A stretch of DNA of 64,000 nucleotides from Clostridium thermarum (GCF_006351925.1 NZ_CP040924.1:2130001-2194000); one strand, 5' to 3'. Counted from the first letter of the stretch, positions 10,518 through 20,137 are shown. Numbers and translations are program-made. The notes: generated from the letters alone by a model not told the origin.

Positions 10518-13414
10518 TTACTCTCCCTCACCATCCTTCTAATGTCTTCTACCGTAGGTATCTTGTATTCCTTGATTACTTTTCCTTCTTTTATATAGCC
10601 AAATTCCTCCAACTTCAGTTTGATTTCACGGTTAATTACCACTGCGGCCCTGTCGATGGTGGTTCTTAAGTTGTCACCCTCCATCACTATATTGGTCCAT
10701 GCATTGCTGATTTCTCTTTCTGCCATATAGCTTGCCGGGTGGGGTGAAACTTCCTTAATATATTTCCACTGTTCCAAGATGACTTCCTTATCCTTCTCCG
10801 GCAGTGGCAGTTCCTCAAAGGCTGCCATATTGGCCGTGTTCCACATATATTCCGGTCCAAACTTTGTTTGTAGGGCATAGGCATATTTTACTTGTACATC
10901 TTTTGATAGCCACCACTTTAGAAACTCCCAGCCCTGGTCTTTTTTATCACTGTTCTCAAAGATTAGGGCTGCTCTGTCACTGCCAACCTGGAACCTTTGA
11001 ATGTTGCCCTCCTCATCCTCTACCCCGGGAGACAGGGCTATGCCCCACTGGCCTGCAATCTCCGGAGCGGCATTCATCAGGGTTACATAGGTACCAAAGT
11101 TGGAAACCCCAATAGGCATAGTGCCATATCTGAAGTTGTTATAAAAGTTCGGTGCATTCTCTGCCAGGCTGTATACATTGAACAGTTCTGTCATCAGTTC
11201 AAAGCCCTTAATGGTTTCCTCTGTGTTTATTGCTGTAGTTAGCCCATCTTCACTGTAGATGCTTCCCCCATTTTGGAAGAGGAAGGGGGATGTTGTGTAG
11301 AAGGGTTTTAAGCCAGTCCAGGCTGCCATGGGCACAAAGAAGTTCATGGAATGCCTTTGGAGCTGGGGCATTATATTTTTAACGTCTTCCCAAGTGTTTG
11401 GCACTTCTAAATTAAATTTATCTAAAATATCCTTTCTGTACATCAGTACATAAAAGTCCTGGGTTTCCGTAACTCCATAGATCTTATCCCCTTCCGTGAA
11501 AGGAATGAGGGTTTCCAGGTTATATTCCTTGCTCATATAGGGTAGAAAGTCTTTAAATTGGGTCAAGTCCGCTGCAGCACCTCTTATTGCAAGCTGATAG
11601 GGTATATAGTTACTTATGCCTAAGGCCACGTCCGGATTGGTCTGTGATGCATTGGAAAGGGTCAGTTTTTGCTCATTGGGCATAACGGAGAACTTGACCC
11701 TAATTCCGGTTTTTATGGTGAAATCCGCATCCGCCATCTGCTGGAGGAGCTCAACGTACTGAATGGGGCGGTTCACCCAGATGTTCAGTTCATCCTCTTC
11801 CTTTGCAACGCCACCATAGCCCTTGTTTTTATCTGAGAAGGATGCTATGAATCGCTTTGAATGCTCTAACAGGTTTCTAACCAGCCCGGCACTGGCCGCT
11901 GGCAGCTTTTCATCACCAATTATATAGATCCTGTCTAAGCTTAGGGGTTGTTGCCTCAAGGCTAAGTTTAAATCTGCTATAAGCTGGGCCACAGACCCGG
12001 TGCCCTCGCTCAATTTATTTAACTGGCTTGGTATCTTCTTTGGTTCACTTGCTATGTCCCTAAGATTCTTGGCCGAAACCTTCAGGTTTACCGCATAGCT
12101 TGGTTCCTCACCGCCTATTTTTTCAAGCTTTTCATAAAGTTCTTCCAATTGTCCTGCCCATCCTTCAAGTCTTTGGACTATATCAGGCATATATTGTTCC
12201 ACATCCCAGGTTCTGTTGGTATCCTCTTTTCCTCCGGTGAGCCTTTTGATATCGATGCCAGCGTCGTTGATACCTGTCATTATGGTTTCTAATTCTTCAA
12301 CTATCGGTTGAAGGAGTTCTCCCTCTACTTCCATGGCCAGGCTGTGTAGGCCCTTGTTCAGCCACAACTTGAGCGCCCGGCCGCTCTTATCTGCAAGCAC
12401 AGTATTTTCATAGTTTAGACCGGTATATTTGAAGGGGTAGCTTTTCATCTCCTCAAAGAGAACCTTGCCGTCAAGTTCAATATTTCTAAAGGCCACCATG
12501 CCTTCCTTGGTATTAAGGCCATAGGTAAAGCCTATGGAATAAAGCCCTGCTTCCTCCACCTCAAACTGCCACATAAGCTTTTGGCCTGCAGTGTTCCAGG
12601 AAGTTCCTTCTATGACATTGAGCCGCTTCTCTATGGTGCTGTAGGGATGGAGGACCGGATTTTGAATGCTTGCAGGTCTTATAAAAGAATCTGACTTAGC
12701 TATATAGTTTTCAGCTTCTACCGCCAGTAACCCTCTGCCTGCAGGCTTTCCGGATAGGGTGCCGGCATACTCGGTATAGGTTGGCAACTTATCTTCCTCA
12801 ACAACATAAACAGCCTTTAATGTTATAGGCTGAGTATTATTTTTAACTGTAAACTTGTGTTCACCTTCGCTAAGTTCAAGAGATAAAGGATTCTTATTAA
12901 GGCTGGCATGATCCTTTGCATATTCGAGATGCATACCACTAACCATTATTTGCTCCGGAATTATATCATTTCCATACCTGTCTTTCTCGTAGTCCTTACT
13001 GCTGTCTCTCCAAAGAGATGGAAGTGAAATCAAGGCTTCATTCCCCTCCCAGTTTAAGGAAAAGGTATTCTTCAGCACCTTATCTGATTCAACGGTATAT
13101 TCCAAAAGTAGATTGTACTTGCCTGCATGGGGTACCTTGGCTGTGAAATCCACTGTATCATCCACTGACAGAAGGAATCCGCTGCCCTGCTTTTCTCCTG
13201 CCCCGCCTGCCACTGTAAACCTATCAGCCTCAATTTTATCAGCAACTTTAGCCCATTCCACCACTGACCAGTACTTTACTATGCTTTGTTCATCTGATTC
13301 TCTTAAATCCGCTGCCACTGCATTATCTGTCAGAACTGCAGAATTCCCAGAAACAACAATAGTGCCTGTTAAAATTATTACTGCCAGTATTAATAAAATT
13401 CCTTTCTTCCTCAT
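10514..13414 (-). CDS. oversized membrane-anchored solute-binding protein with N-terminal CBM-like regions
   Basis: Protein of about 966 residues, roughly twice the usual length of a binding protein. A hydrophobic N-terminus acts as signal or anchor, without a lipobox. Two beta-rich segments (about 65-210 and 233-372) look like carbohydrate-binding modules; phrases such as [12 protein letters not shown] and [13 protein letters not shown] are typical of CBM jelly-rolls. A helical linker (about 375-500) leads to a family 1 solute-binding domain from about 545 to 950 ([27 protein letters not shown]). The start was placed at the fourth codon of the frame because AAAGGA is ten bases from it; the first ATG (13423) is too close. 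Probably retains polymeric glycan at the wall and hands fragments to the coupled permeases (inference). Confidence 0.78.
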   Translation of the reverse strand: MRKKGILLILAVIILTGTIVVSGNSAVLTDNAVAADLRESDEQSIVKYWSVVEWAKVADKIEADRFTVAGGAGEKQGSGFLLSVDDTVDFTAKVPHAGKYNLLLEYTVESDKVLKNTFSLNWEGNEALISLPSLWRDSSKDYEKDRYGNDIIPEQIMVSGMHLEYAKDHASLNKNPLSLELSEGEHKFTVKNNTQPITLKAVYVVEEDKLPTYTEYAGTLSGKPAGRGLLAVEAENYIAKSDSFIRPASIQNPVLHPYSTIEKRLNVIEGTSWNTAGQKLMWQFEVEEAGLYSIGFTYGLNTKEGMVAFRNIELDGKVLFEEMKSYPFKYTGLNYENTVLADKSGRALKLWLNKGLHSLAMEVEGELLQPIVEELETIMTGINDAGIDIKRLTGGKEDTNRTWDVEQYMPDIVQRLEGWAGQLEELYEKLEKIGGEEPSYAVNLKVSAKNLRDIASEPKKIPSQLNKLSEGTGSVAQLIADLNLALRQQPLSLDRIYIIGDEKLPAASAGLVRNLLEHSKRFIASFSDKNKGYGGVAKEEDELNIWVNRPIQYVELLQQMADADFTIKTGIRVKFSVMPNEQKLTLSNASQTNPDVALGISNYIPYQLAIRGAAADLTQFKDFLPYMSKEYNLETLIPFTEGDKIYGVTETQDFYVLMYRKDILDKFNLEVPNTWEDVKNIMPQLQRHSMNFFVPMAAWTGLKPFYTTSPFLFQNGGSIYSEDGLTTAINTEETIKGFELMTELFNVYSLAENAPNFYNNFRYGTMPIGVSNFGTYVTLMNAAPEIAGQWGIALSPGVEDEEGNIQRFQVGSDRAALIFENSDKKDQGWEFLKWWLSKDVQVKYAYALQTKFGPEYMWNTANMAAFEELPLPEKDKEVILEQWKYIKEVSPHPASYMAEREISNAWTNIVMEGDNLRTTIDRAAVVINREIKLKLEEFGYIKEGKVIKEYKIPTVEDIRRMVRESK

Positions 13415-13500
13415 TCTAAACATATCCTTTCAACCCAAATGGCTGCTAAAGTTCTGCTTCTTTGGGGTTCTCTGAATTTTTAGGTATAATTTTAAGTATA

Positions 13501-13530
13501 GATAAGGAATGCTATGATGCATTCCTTATC
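13501..13530 (-). other. stem-loop between two binding-protein genes
   Basis: Perfect 12-base arms (GATAAGGAATGC and its complement) enclose a six-base loop downstream of the binding-lipoprotein stop. No U tract follows, so full termination is unlikely. Such a hairpin can protect the upstream message and raise binding protein over permeases, as known for malE-malF spacers. Confidence 0.5.
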
Positions 13531-13551
13531 CTTACTTCTGTTAATCTCTAA

Positions 13552-15021
13552 CTATTTAAGTTCTTTTACTGCATTTTCAAACTTGATTATTGATTCTTGA
13601 ATGGCTTCATTTGCCTTTTGTTCTAATTCAGCAGCTATGGCTGAAGCTTCAACCTTGCCTTCTCTTACTGAATCAGATTGAGGTCTTATGATTTCATCTA
13701 CAACCTTGGAGAAATCAGGAACAATCTTATATAAGTCGCCTCTGGAGGACTTGTCCATGTTGTCATACATAAACTTAACGCCTTCAGGAACTATGTCCAT
13801 CTCTTTGAAAACCTTAACTACTTCTTCAGCACTGGTTGCAGGAATAAAGAATTCAGGTGTTGGGTTTCCATCAGCATCCACCTTGTTCTTTTCAATGTCA
13901 AGTCTTACTAGGGTTCCTTGGGTTCCGTAAGTTATCCACTTTAAGAATTCAAAAGCTGCTTCCGGTGATTGAGCAGTAGACATCATGAAACCGTGGTCTG
14001 CATGAATTATTTCTTTGTAACCAACAGCTGGATCAATTGGGATTGGATAGAAGTCATACTTGTATGGCATAGTCTTTATCCAACCGATATCCCATGTACC
14101 ATGGAATCCGAAGGCCACCTTAGATTCTCTAAGTGCATCTGCGTCCTTACCGAACTTCTTCATGTAATCATCTTCCTTGCCTTCATCCCTAAGGGCTTGA
14201 TTTTTCAAGTCATCAGAAACCAGGCCGGGAACCGCTTTAAGTTCCTTATGAGTTGTTATAGCCTTAACCCAGCTTCCGTCTGTAAAGTTAAACTTACCTG
14301 CCTCAAGATCAAAGCCTCTTTGTGAAAGATTCTTACTGTACATAACTGTCAGTGCTTCATCAAAATCCCAAAGGTGATTGATACCTGATATCTTATCTGT
14401 GGTTGCCTTTGTTGCGTATTCTTTAAATTCATCTATTGTCCACTCATAGGATGGTTTGTCCAAATTCAGCTGCTCAATTAAGTCAAGATTAACTAAGATG
14501 GAGCTAAACTGAAATTTCTGTGGTACTGCATAAGTCTTACCATTGAACTTATAGCCTTCCATTATTTTTGACTCTACATATTTGATGTCCGGATCCTTGG
14601 CCAAGAATTCATCCAGCGGCATAACCCAGCCCTGTGATATAGGGTAGTTTATGTTGGACCAGCCAAACACTACGTCTGGTAAGCTGTTGGAAGCTGCTTG
14701 TGTTGTCAGATAATCATTTAACTCTCCGTCAAAGCCGGTGATGTTTACGGTTACGTTCGGGTACACCTTATTAAATTCTTCAGCAATTTTTGTATAGGTT
14801 TCCACCCCCCAGTTGTAAACTGCAAAATTTACTGTGCCTGTAACCTTAGCAGGGTCTACCGCAGTTGTGTCCGGAGCTGTTGAATCCGGTGTTGAATCCC
14901 CTGGTGTAGTTACTTCCGGTGTGTTTTCATTTTTTGGTGTTTCCTTATTACCGCATCCACCGAATATGGTCGCACTTAAAGTTAATGAAAGTGCTACTGC
15001 AATTTTAGCAAACTTTTTCAT
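13552..15021 (-). CDS. ABC transporter solute-binding lipoprotein
   Basis: First gene of the glycan operon, 489 residues. The signal peptide ends in FGGC, placing lipidated Cys at residue 23. A Thr/Pro/Asp-rich linker (about 26-60) gives reach from the membrane, and the remainder is a MalE-like type 1 binding fold (NFAVYNWGVETYTKIAEEFNKVYP, then DVVFGWSNI). The ATG is preceded by GGGGAGGAATCATT. A promoter lies upstream at 15066-15071 and a stable hairpin follows the stop, which together should make this the most abundant product of the operon. Ligand is inferred to be a beta-gluco-oligosaccharide from the linked GH5 and GH30 genes. Confidence 0.92.
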   Translation of the reverse strand: MKKFAKIAVALSLTLSATIFGGCGNKETPKNENTPEVTTPGDSTPDSTAPDTTAVDPAKVTGTVNFAVYNWGVETYTKIAEEFNKVYPNVTVNITGFDGELNDYLTTQAASNSLPDVVFGWSNINYPISQGWVMPLDEFLAKDPDIKYVESKIMEGYKFNGKTYAVPQKFQFSSILVNLDLIEQLNLDKPSYEWTIDEFKEYATKATTDKISGINHLWDFDEALTVMYSKNLSQRGFDLEAGKFNFTDGSWVKAITTHKELKAVPGLVSDDLKNQALRDEGKEDDYMKKFGKDADALRESKVAFGFHGTWDIGWIKTMPYKYDFYPIPIDPAVGYKEIIHADHGFMMSTAQSPEAAFEFLKWITYGTQGTLVRLDIEKNKVDADGNPTPEFFIPATSAEEVVKVFKEMDIVPEGVKFMYDNMDKSSRGDLYKIVPDFSKVVDEIIRPQSDSVREGKVEASAIAAELEQKANEAIQESIIKFENAVKELK

Positions 15022-15065
15022 AATGATTCCTCCCCTTTCTTTATTTGATCCTGTATCATGCTTCC

Positions 15066-15132
15066 ATTATATACCTCTGTAAAAATGTTTAGGGTACCAC
15101 TTTTTACGATTTGGTATCATATTTTATGATTT
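15066..15132 (-). promoter_or_regulatory. glycan operon promoter with upstream direct repeats
   Basis: A TATAAT -10 on the minus strand (15066-15071) has no good -35. Just upstream are two 11-base direct repeats, TTTTACGATTT at 15102-15112 and TTTTATGATTT at 15122-15132, spaced 20 bases start to start. Two helical turns, next to a weak -35, is the usual arrangement for an AraC-type activator (inference). Confidence 0.55.
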
Positions 15133-15134
15133 CG

Positions 15135-15163
15135 TTTACATCCAGTATTTGTAACTATATAAT
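15135..15163 (+). promoter_or_regulatory. promoter of the GH30 gene
   Basis: TTTACA at 15135-15140, a 17-base spacer, and TATAAT at 15158-15163 form a good vegetative promoter. Transcription should start near 15170. It is divergent from the operon promoter and shares the direct-repeat region, so both may answer to the same regulator. Confidence 0.65.
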
Positions 15164-15204
15164 TCAGTTAGGTCGATCTTTAAAATAAAATGAGGTGATG
15201 ATAA

Positions 15205-16740
15205 ATGAAGAAAAAATATTTATGTGCAGTACTTGCAGCATGCTCATTATTTCTATTTAGCCTTAACGGATGTGCAAATACGGATTCTGAAAAGCTTCCT
15301 GAAAATTCGGGAATACTTCCTGAGAATTCAGAAAACCTTCCTAAGGACTCAGAAAAGTATCCTGAGGATAAGCCCCTTGAAGAATCCGTAGGTATTGAAG
15401 GTATGGTGGAACTTTGGCTGACAAGTTCTAATCAAAAGAACCTGCTGACAGCCCAGCAGCCCATAATTCCTCACAATAACGTAGCATCTGAAAGTTCAGG
15501 TGAAGTTTTCGCCATTAATGTAGAGCCGGATGTGACCTTTCAAGAGATGGATGGCTTTGGTGCTTCCTTTACGGATGCTTCCGCCTGGCTTGTTGCTAAT
15601 GTCTTGGATGATAAGCAGAGGCAAGACCTTATGGAAAAACTCTTTGATGCAGATGTGGGAATTGGCATGTCCTTTCTTCGCCAGCCTATGGGGGCTACGG
15701 ACTTTACCACAAAGCTCTACACCTACAATGACCTTCCAGCGGGAGAAACCGATGTTGAGCTATCAAAATTCTCAATTGCTCATGATAAGAAGTATATCAT
15801 CCCTCTTTTGAAGGAGGCCAGGAAAATAAACCCCAAAATGAAGATAATGGCCTCTCCTTGGAGCGCACCTGCATGGATGAAAACCTCAAAGAACCTTATT
15901 GGCGGTTCCCTAAATCCTGATTACTACGGTGTATACGCTGAATACTTTGTAAAATATATCAAAGCCTATGAAAATGAAGATATACCTATTTATGCAGTGA
16001 CACCCCAAAACGAGCCTATGTATGTACCAAGTGAGTACCCAGGCATGAAAATGGACTTCTCATCCCAGGTCAAGTTCATCAATAAATATCTTGGTCCGGC
16101 TTTTGAGAAAAACAATATTTCAACGAAAATTATAGCCTACGACCACAATTGGGATAACCTGGTCTATCCCACAGAGGTCTTAAAAGAAGCAGGAAAATAT
16201 GTTGCTGGTACAGCCTGGCACTGCTATGGCGGCAAACACCAGGCTATGACCACCATACATGATAAGTTTCCTGACAAGGGAATATGGTTTACGGAAGCTT
16301 CCGGCGGTGAATGGGTGCCTCCTTTCAACGAGGCTTTTGTGGACCAGATGACCCACGTGATCCGGGCCACAAGAAACTATGCAAAAACCGTAGTTTGGTG
16401 GAACATAGCCCTAGATCAAAACAATGGCCCCACAGTACTCAGCAATAGTACCTGCAGGGGCATAGTCACCATCAATACCGATACTAAGGAAATCACCTAT
16501 AATGTGGATTACTATACCATGGGCCATATAAGTAAATTTGTAGAACCCGGAGCCCTTAGAATAGAATCCACCAATGTACAAGGCAACTTGGAAACCACTG
16601 CCTTCAAAAATCCTGACGGGTCTGTAGTGTTAATTGCCTTTAATCATCTTCCGCAGGACAGGACAATTAGGGTGAACTACGGCAAGTCTTCCTTTGAATA
16701 TAAGTTTCCAGGGAAGTCGGCGGTTACGTTTAGGTGGTAG
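15205..16740 (+). CDS. GH30 family lipoprotein, probable beta-1,6-glucanase or related beta-glycosidase
   Basis: Secreted, lipid-anchored retaining glycosidase of 511 residues. The signal peptide ends in LNGC with Cys23 as the lipidation site. A linker of tandem LPENS-like repeats (about 28-56) precedes the catalytic (beta/alpha)8 domain: FQEMDGFGASFTDASAW at the start, MASPWSAPAWMK, acid/base Glu270 in TPQNEP, nucleophile Glu364 in WFTEASGGEW, and a C-terminal beta domain ending in GKSAVTFRW. GAGGTGA precedes the ATG. GH30 includes endo-1,6-glucanases, glucosylceramidases and xylanases; the paired GH5 and transporters favour beta-1,6-linked glucan (inference). Length and active site look intact. 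Confidence 0.88.
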   Translation: MKKKYLCAVLAACSLFLFSLNGCANTDSEKLPENSGILPENSENLPKDSEKYPEDKPLEESVGIEGMVELWLTSSNQKNLLTAQQPIIPHNNVASESSGEVFAINVEPDVTFQEMDGFGASFTDASAWLVANVLDDKQRQDLMEKLFDADVGIGMSFLRQPMGATDFTTKLYTYNDLPAGETDVELSKFSIAHDKKYIIPLLKEARKINPKMKIMASPWSAPAWMKTSKNLIGGSLNPDYYGVYAEYFVKYIKAYENEDIPIYAVTPQNEPMYVPSEYPGMKMDFSSQVKFINKYLGPAFEKNNISTKIIAYDHNWDNLVYPTEVLKEAGKYVAGTAWHCYGGKHQAMTTIHDKFPDKGIWFTEASGGEWVPPFNEAFVDQMTHVIRATRNYAKTVVWWNIALDQNNGPTVLSNSTCRGIVTINTDTKEITYNVDYYTMGHISKFVEPGALRIESTNVQGNLETTAFKNPDGSVVLIAFNHLPQDRTIRVNYGKSSFEYKFPGKSAVTFRW

Positions 16741-16776
16741 GTGCCGCTGAAGAAGGTGCCGCCTCCTCCCTTTTAG

Positions 16777-16838
16777 GTGCCACTCACCTCACAAGTCACA
16801 TCTCATATCTTAGATGTGACCTGTGAGGTGAGTGGCAC
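16777..16838. repeat. element B copy 1, long palindrome
   Basis: Two 27-base arms, differing by one G:U-compatible base, surround an eight-base loop. The arms contain CACCTCACAAGTCACATCT, which recurs at 56.4 and 58.2 kb and in part at 17.8 kb. It lies shortly after the GH30 stop and can act as a terminator-like hairpin in both directions. Confidence 0.85.
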
Positions 16839-16859
16839 TCTGTTATTATTAGTAGTAGC

Positions 16860-16878
16860 GGGACACTAACAACGTCCC
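16860..16878. repeat. element A copy 1
   Basis: GGGACACTAACAACGTCCC matches the dispersed A family. It follows element B copy 1 directly and abuts the decayed WYL regulator gene. Confidence 0.75.
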
Positions 16879-16892
16879 CCAGTCCCACCTTT

Positions 16893-17203
16893 ATGGAGAA
16901 CTATAGGGTAAACTCAAAGCTCTTGGCCAGTGATGGCATAGTTACCCTTTTGCTATCAAGTATGGAATTAAGGCCGGAAAAGAACAGCGAGATGGATCAA
17001 ACCTTAAAGAATGCTTTTATTATGCTGGAAAACAGTTTGTCGGAAGAGCATAGAGCAGAAATCTTAAAGGCTAAGGAAAGGTTCTTTATTGATTCAGACC
17101 CTTGGTGGGGCCGGAGAACTGTGACCCCCGATATTGACACCATAAAAAAGCGATCCTGGACCAAAAGAAGCTGAAAATCACCTATAAATTTTATGTACAA
17201 TAA
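16893..17203 (+). pseudogene. fragment of a YafY/WYL-type transcriptional regulator, frameshifted
   Basis: The translated text (ENYRVNSKLLASDGIVTLLLSS, then FFIDSDPWWGRRTVTPDIDTI) matches the segment between the DNA-binding head and WYL domain of YafY-type regulators. The first frame ends at 17174. Moving one frame at the A6 run at 17144-17149 restores KKAILDQKKLKITYKFYVQ, the known entry to the WYL domain, which ends at TAA 17201-17203. The helix-turn-helix head and most of the WYL domain are absent. It starts just after element A copy 1, so insertion or deletion at that point removed the 5' part. A remnant with no expected function. Confidence 0.7.
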
Positions 17204-17634
17204 TCTCCTAATCTCCTGATATCCTCGATCAGGGATAAATCCTTTAGTTCAAACATCATCGATTTGCCATCATAGTGAGTGGTTGAGTTATTATATACTT
17301 TTCAATTATAGGTACAGAATCCATAAAAGTGTACCCTTCACTCAACATTCAATAGAATATATTGTCTGCTTTGTTTTTGGATACCTGAATTCATAATATT
17401 TGCTAAAATTCATCATATTTTATTCAATTATACAATACTTAAACATACAATTACAATATTTTAGGCATATTGCCTGTATTTTGATTTTAGTGTTCTTATG
17501 TTTTACGGTTTTGTCCCCTCTAGTGTGCAATAAAGATTTACGCTCTAGTTCCCCTATATATTTGTATATTTCCCATTTTATGATATATAATTAAACAAAG
17601 GGGCAAATGATTATAGGAATATGGGAGGGATATT
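17204..17634. other. AT-rich stretch without recognisable gene
   Basis: I see no convincing coding region, promoter or RNA here. Short open frames lack ribosome-binding sites and read as unlikely protein. Confidence 0.5.
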
Positions 17635-17851
17635 TTGAAGAAAAAGAAGCGAATCAAAATATTAATAATTCTGCTGATATTAATATGTTTACATGTTTTT
17701 CTTACTCAATTGATCCCAAAAGGGTTGCGGATCTAAAAAGCCAATATTTGTGGTTATTGCACTGCCTCTTATTAAGGATGGAGGCAGTGCAATCTATTAT
17801 GGGTTAGGTTATCAAGTAATCAAATGGCACAAGTGGGAAAGTGACTTGTGA
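17635..17851 (+). pseudogene. frameshifted small exported protein
   Basis: A TTG start at 17635 follows GGGAGGGA and begins a lysine-rich, strongly hydrophobic signal segment (LKKKKRIKILIILLILICLHVFL). The frame stops at TAA near 17733. One base shift around 17727 (GGGTTGCGG) gives KKPIFVVIALPLIKDGGSAIYYGLGYQVIKWHKW, ending at TGA 17849-17851. The KDGGS..YYGLGY.VI pattern resembles a class of short exported proteins in Firmicutes (recollection, not searched). The 3' end lies inside element B copy 2, so the natural C-terminus may be lost. Confidence 0.5.
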
Positions 17852-17865
17852 GGTGCCTGGCACCT
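17841..17865. repeat. element B copy 2, partial
   Basis: GTGACTTGTGAGGTGCC followed by TGGCACCT: the complement of the B core joined to a GGTGCCTGGCACC palindrome. It supplies the stop codon of the preceding decayed gene. Confidence 0.7.
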
Positions 17866-17883
17866 AAAAAGGGCACCTAAAAA

Positions 17884-17924
17884 GAGGGACAGTAACAACG
17901 TCCCTCTGTCCATCCCTCTGTCCA
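17884..17924. repeat. element A copy 2
   Basis: GAGGGACAGTAACAACGTCC followed by two CCCTCTGTCC units. It sits beside element B copy 2, mirroring the B-A pair at 16.8 kb, and is three bases from the TAG of the small minus-strand gene. Confidence 0.75.
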
Positions 17925-17926
17925 CC

Positions 17927-18088
17927 CTACCAATTTGGCTTTTCATTTTTGGCAGTGATTTTTTCTGTGTAGCCTTTCTCCTCATCGCCAAACATGTCAT
18001 CAGCAAATTGATCTAGTCTGTTTGGATGCTTTGATGGTCTATCATGTTCACCTCTGCTTTTTGCATTTCCATCGTTTCTTCCTGTCAT
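17927..18088 (-). CDS. small hydrophilic protein, 53 residues
   Basis: Unrecognised small protein rich in Asp, Glu, Lys, Arg and Asn, with no membrane segment. The start at 18086-18088 is chosen because AAAGGAG stands eight bases upstream; the frame extends further but the added part reads as non-coding. Size and charge are like small spore-associated or nucleic-acid-binding proteins, but I see no diagnostic motif. Its TAG stop lies in a CCCTA at the edge of element A copy 2. Confidence 0.6.
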   Translation of the reverse strand: MTGRNDGNAKSRGEHDRPSKHPNRLDQFADDMFGDEEKGYTEKITAKNEKPNW

Positions 18089-18197
18089 TATATCAACTCC
18101 TTTCGTATTATCACTGATAGGGTGCCCGAAAATCCGTATTATAATCCTGAACACAAAAAAATTACTTGACATTTCTAATTTATGCATGTACTTCCGC

Positions 18198-18224
18198 TTA
18201 AGTTTAGTCGAATTGTGACGATAT
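18198..18224 (+). promoter_or_regulatory. possible sigma-D type promoter of chemoreceptor gene
   Basis: TTAA at 18198-18201 and GACGATAT at 18217-18224 are 15 bases apart. The SigD motility consensus is TAAA-15-GCCGATAT. The match is partial, but the gene downstream is a chemoreceptor. Confidence 0.4.
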
Positions 18225-18361
18225 ATGTAACATATGAAATTAAAAGTGTAAAGTGAACTTTGTGGTGTTCCAGTTTATGTTACTTGTCAAAAGGCTGCTG
18301 TCTAATAAGAAATTATATTAAACAATTTTATACTAAAATTAAAACTAAAGGAGATGTGCAT

Positions 18362-20137
18362 ATGAAAAGAATAAGTTCTAAAATAATAGTTCTTTCACTT
18401 ATCACTACTTTATTCACTGCCATAGTTATTGGCAGTGTGTCAACCTATAACACTATCAGCACTAATAAGTCGCTGTTAGTTGCTTTAGAGGATACCATGC
18501 GGGGTGACTTTGATGAAATCATCAAGGGCCAGGTAGAATCTGTTATAAGTATATTGGAGACCTTTAACCAGCGATATGAAAGAGGAGAGCTTACAAAAGA
18601 GGAAGCTAAAAGACAAGCTGCAGATATTGTACGAGAGCTGCGATATGGCAAGGATGGATACTTCTGGATTGATACATCTGAAGGAGTCAATGTAGTACTT
18701 TTAGGACAAGACGTTGAAGGAACAAGCAGAATAGATTCCAAGGACGCAAATGGACTCTTGTTTATTCAGGAAATAATTAAGAATGGCTCTAAGGAAGGTG
18801 GCGGTTACTCAGACTATTATTTCCCTAAGGCCGGCGGCACCCAACCTCTTCCTAAAAGAAGTTACAGCAAATTGTTTAAGCCTTTTGACTGGGTTGTAGG
18901 TACCGGTAATTATACCGACGATATTGACGCGCTGATATCTGAAAAGAAAACCGCTATAGATAAAGAACTTTTAAACAGTTTTATAACGCTTATAACAATT
19001 GCTCTTGTGACAGTAATTTCAGCCATAGTTGCTGCTGTGTTATTAAGCAAGAAACTTACTAAACCTATTGTATTTGTAACAAAGCAAGTAAACAAGTTGG
19101 CTGCCCTAGACCTTTCTGAGGAACAGATCAATGATAATATTCTAAAGAATAAGGATGAGACTGGACTAATGGCTCAATCCGTTAAAGAACTCAGAGAAAA
19201 GTTGAGAACTATTATAAAACAGCTTCAGAACAGTGCCGCTAATGTGCTCCAGTACTCCACAACAGTAGCAGAAGCTACAGACGAGAGTGTTCAATCCATT
19301 CAAGCTGTATCCGCTGCAGTGGATGAACTTTCTAAGGGTACCGTTTCCCAGGCTGAAGATGCCCAGGAAGGCGCTAATAAACTTTTATCTCTGGCCAATA
19401 ATATCAGTATATGCGTTAATAGTTCAAACTCAGTGAAAGACTTTTCCAGACATACAAGGAAGATTAACGCAGAAGGCTTGATGGCTATGAAATCACTGAT
19501 TGAAAAGTTTGATAAGAACACAAGGATCAATGAGGAGGTTTCTAAGAATATCAATGTTCTTGCAGATAAATCTACTTCTATCGGTGAAATTGTAAATACC
19601 ATTGAAAACATAGCTGAGCAAACTAACCTGCTGGCCTTAAATGCAGCAATAGAAGCCGCCCGTGCCGGGGAATCCGGAAGAGGTTTTGCAGTGGTTGCAG
19701 AGGAAGTACGAAAGCTTGCAGAGCAAAGCTCACAATCTGCTAACGAAATCACTGTTATGATAAAGGATATACTTCAAGAGATTTCAAAGACAAAAACCAA
19801 TATGGATGTAAGTCAGAGAAGTGCAGAAGAAGCCAGCTTGACCATAGCAGAGGCGGATAGGGCCTTCAAAACAATTGAAGAAGCTGTAAACGACATGTTT
19901 ACTGAAATTGATATTTTAACAGCCAATATCTCTGATGTGAATAATGCTAAAGATGAAGTAATAACTTCCATCCAGAACATTTCAGCTGTTTCCGAGGAAT
20001 CTGCTGCCACTGCTGAAGAGATATCTGCATCAGTAGTACAGCAGTCCAACGCTATGGAAAATATATATGCAACCACAGAGGATTTAAAGAAACTTGTACA
20101 AATTCTAGATGAAATTGTTGTTAAGTTTAAGTTGTAA
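18362..20137 (+). CDS. methyl-accepting chemotaxis protein, single Cache sensor
   Basis: Membrane chemoreceptor of 591 residues. The start is the ATG after AAGGAG, not the upstream in-frame ATG at 18260, whose extra 34 residues look untranslated. Order: membrane segment 7-27, sCache_2 domain to about 190 with [13 protein letters not shown] near 95, second membrane segment about 208-228, HAMP, then the cytoplasmic signalling coiled coil with the conserved hairpin tip [20 protein letters not shown]. This class binds small organic ligands outside the cell and controls CheA. It stands alone, without che genes nearby. Confidence 0.93.
   Translation: MKRISSKIIVLSLITTLFTAIVIGSVSTYNTISTNKSLLVALEDTMRGDFDEIIKGQVESVISILETFNQRYERGELTKEEAKRQAADIVRELRYGKDGYFWIDTSEGVNVVLLGQDVEGTSRIDSKDANGLLFIQEIIKNGSKEGGGYSDYYFPKAGGTQPLPKRSYSKLFKPFDWVVGTGNYTDDIDALISEKKTAIDKELLNSFITLITIALVTVISAIVAAVLLSKKLTKPIVFVTKQVNKLAALDLSEEQINDNILKNKDETGLMAQSVKELREKLRTIIKQLQNSAANVLQYSTTVAEATDESVQSIQAVSAAVDELSKGTVSQAEDAQEGANKLLSLANNISICVNSSNSVKDFSRHTRKINAEGLMAMKSLIEKFDKNTRINEEVSKNINVLADKSTSIGEIVNTIENIAEQTNLLALNAAIEAARAGESGRGFAVVAEEVRKLAEQSSQSANEITVMIKDILQEISKTKTNMDVSQRSAEEASLTIAEADRAFKTIEEAVNDMFTEIDILTANISDVNNAKDEVITSIQNISAVSEESAATAEEISASVVQQSNAMENIYATTEDLKKLVQILDEIVVKFKL

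Noticed and set aside
15286..15372. GH30 linker repeat as a cell-wall anchor motif
   Set aside because: No LPXTG with hydrophobic tail; the repeat is N-terminal after a lipobox, so it is only a spacer.
17607..17807. 66-residue protein starting MIIGIWEG
   Set aside because: No ribosome-binding site; another frame gives a signal peptide and a recognisable body once a one-base shift is allowed.
16777..17924. CRISPR array from the clustered A and B repeats
   Set aside because: Copies are palindromic, unevenly spaced, of two kinds, and have no uniform spacers or cas genes.
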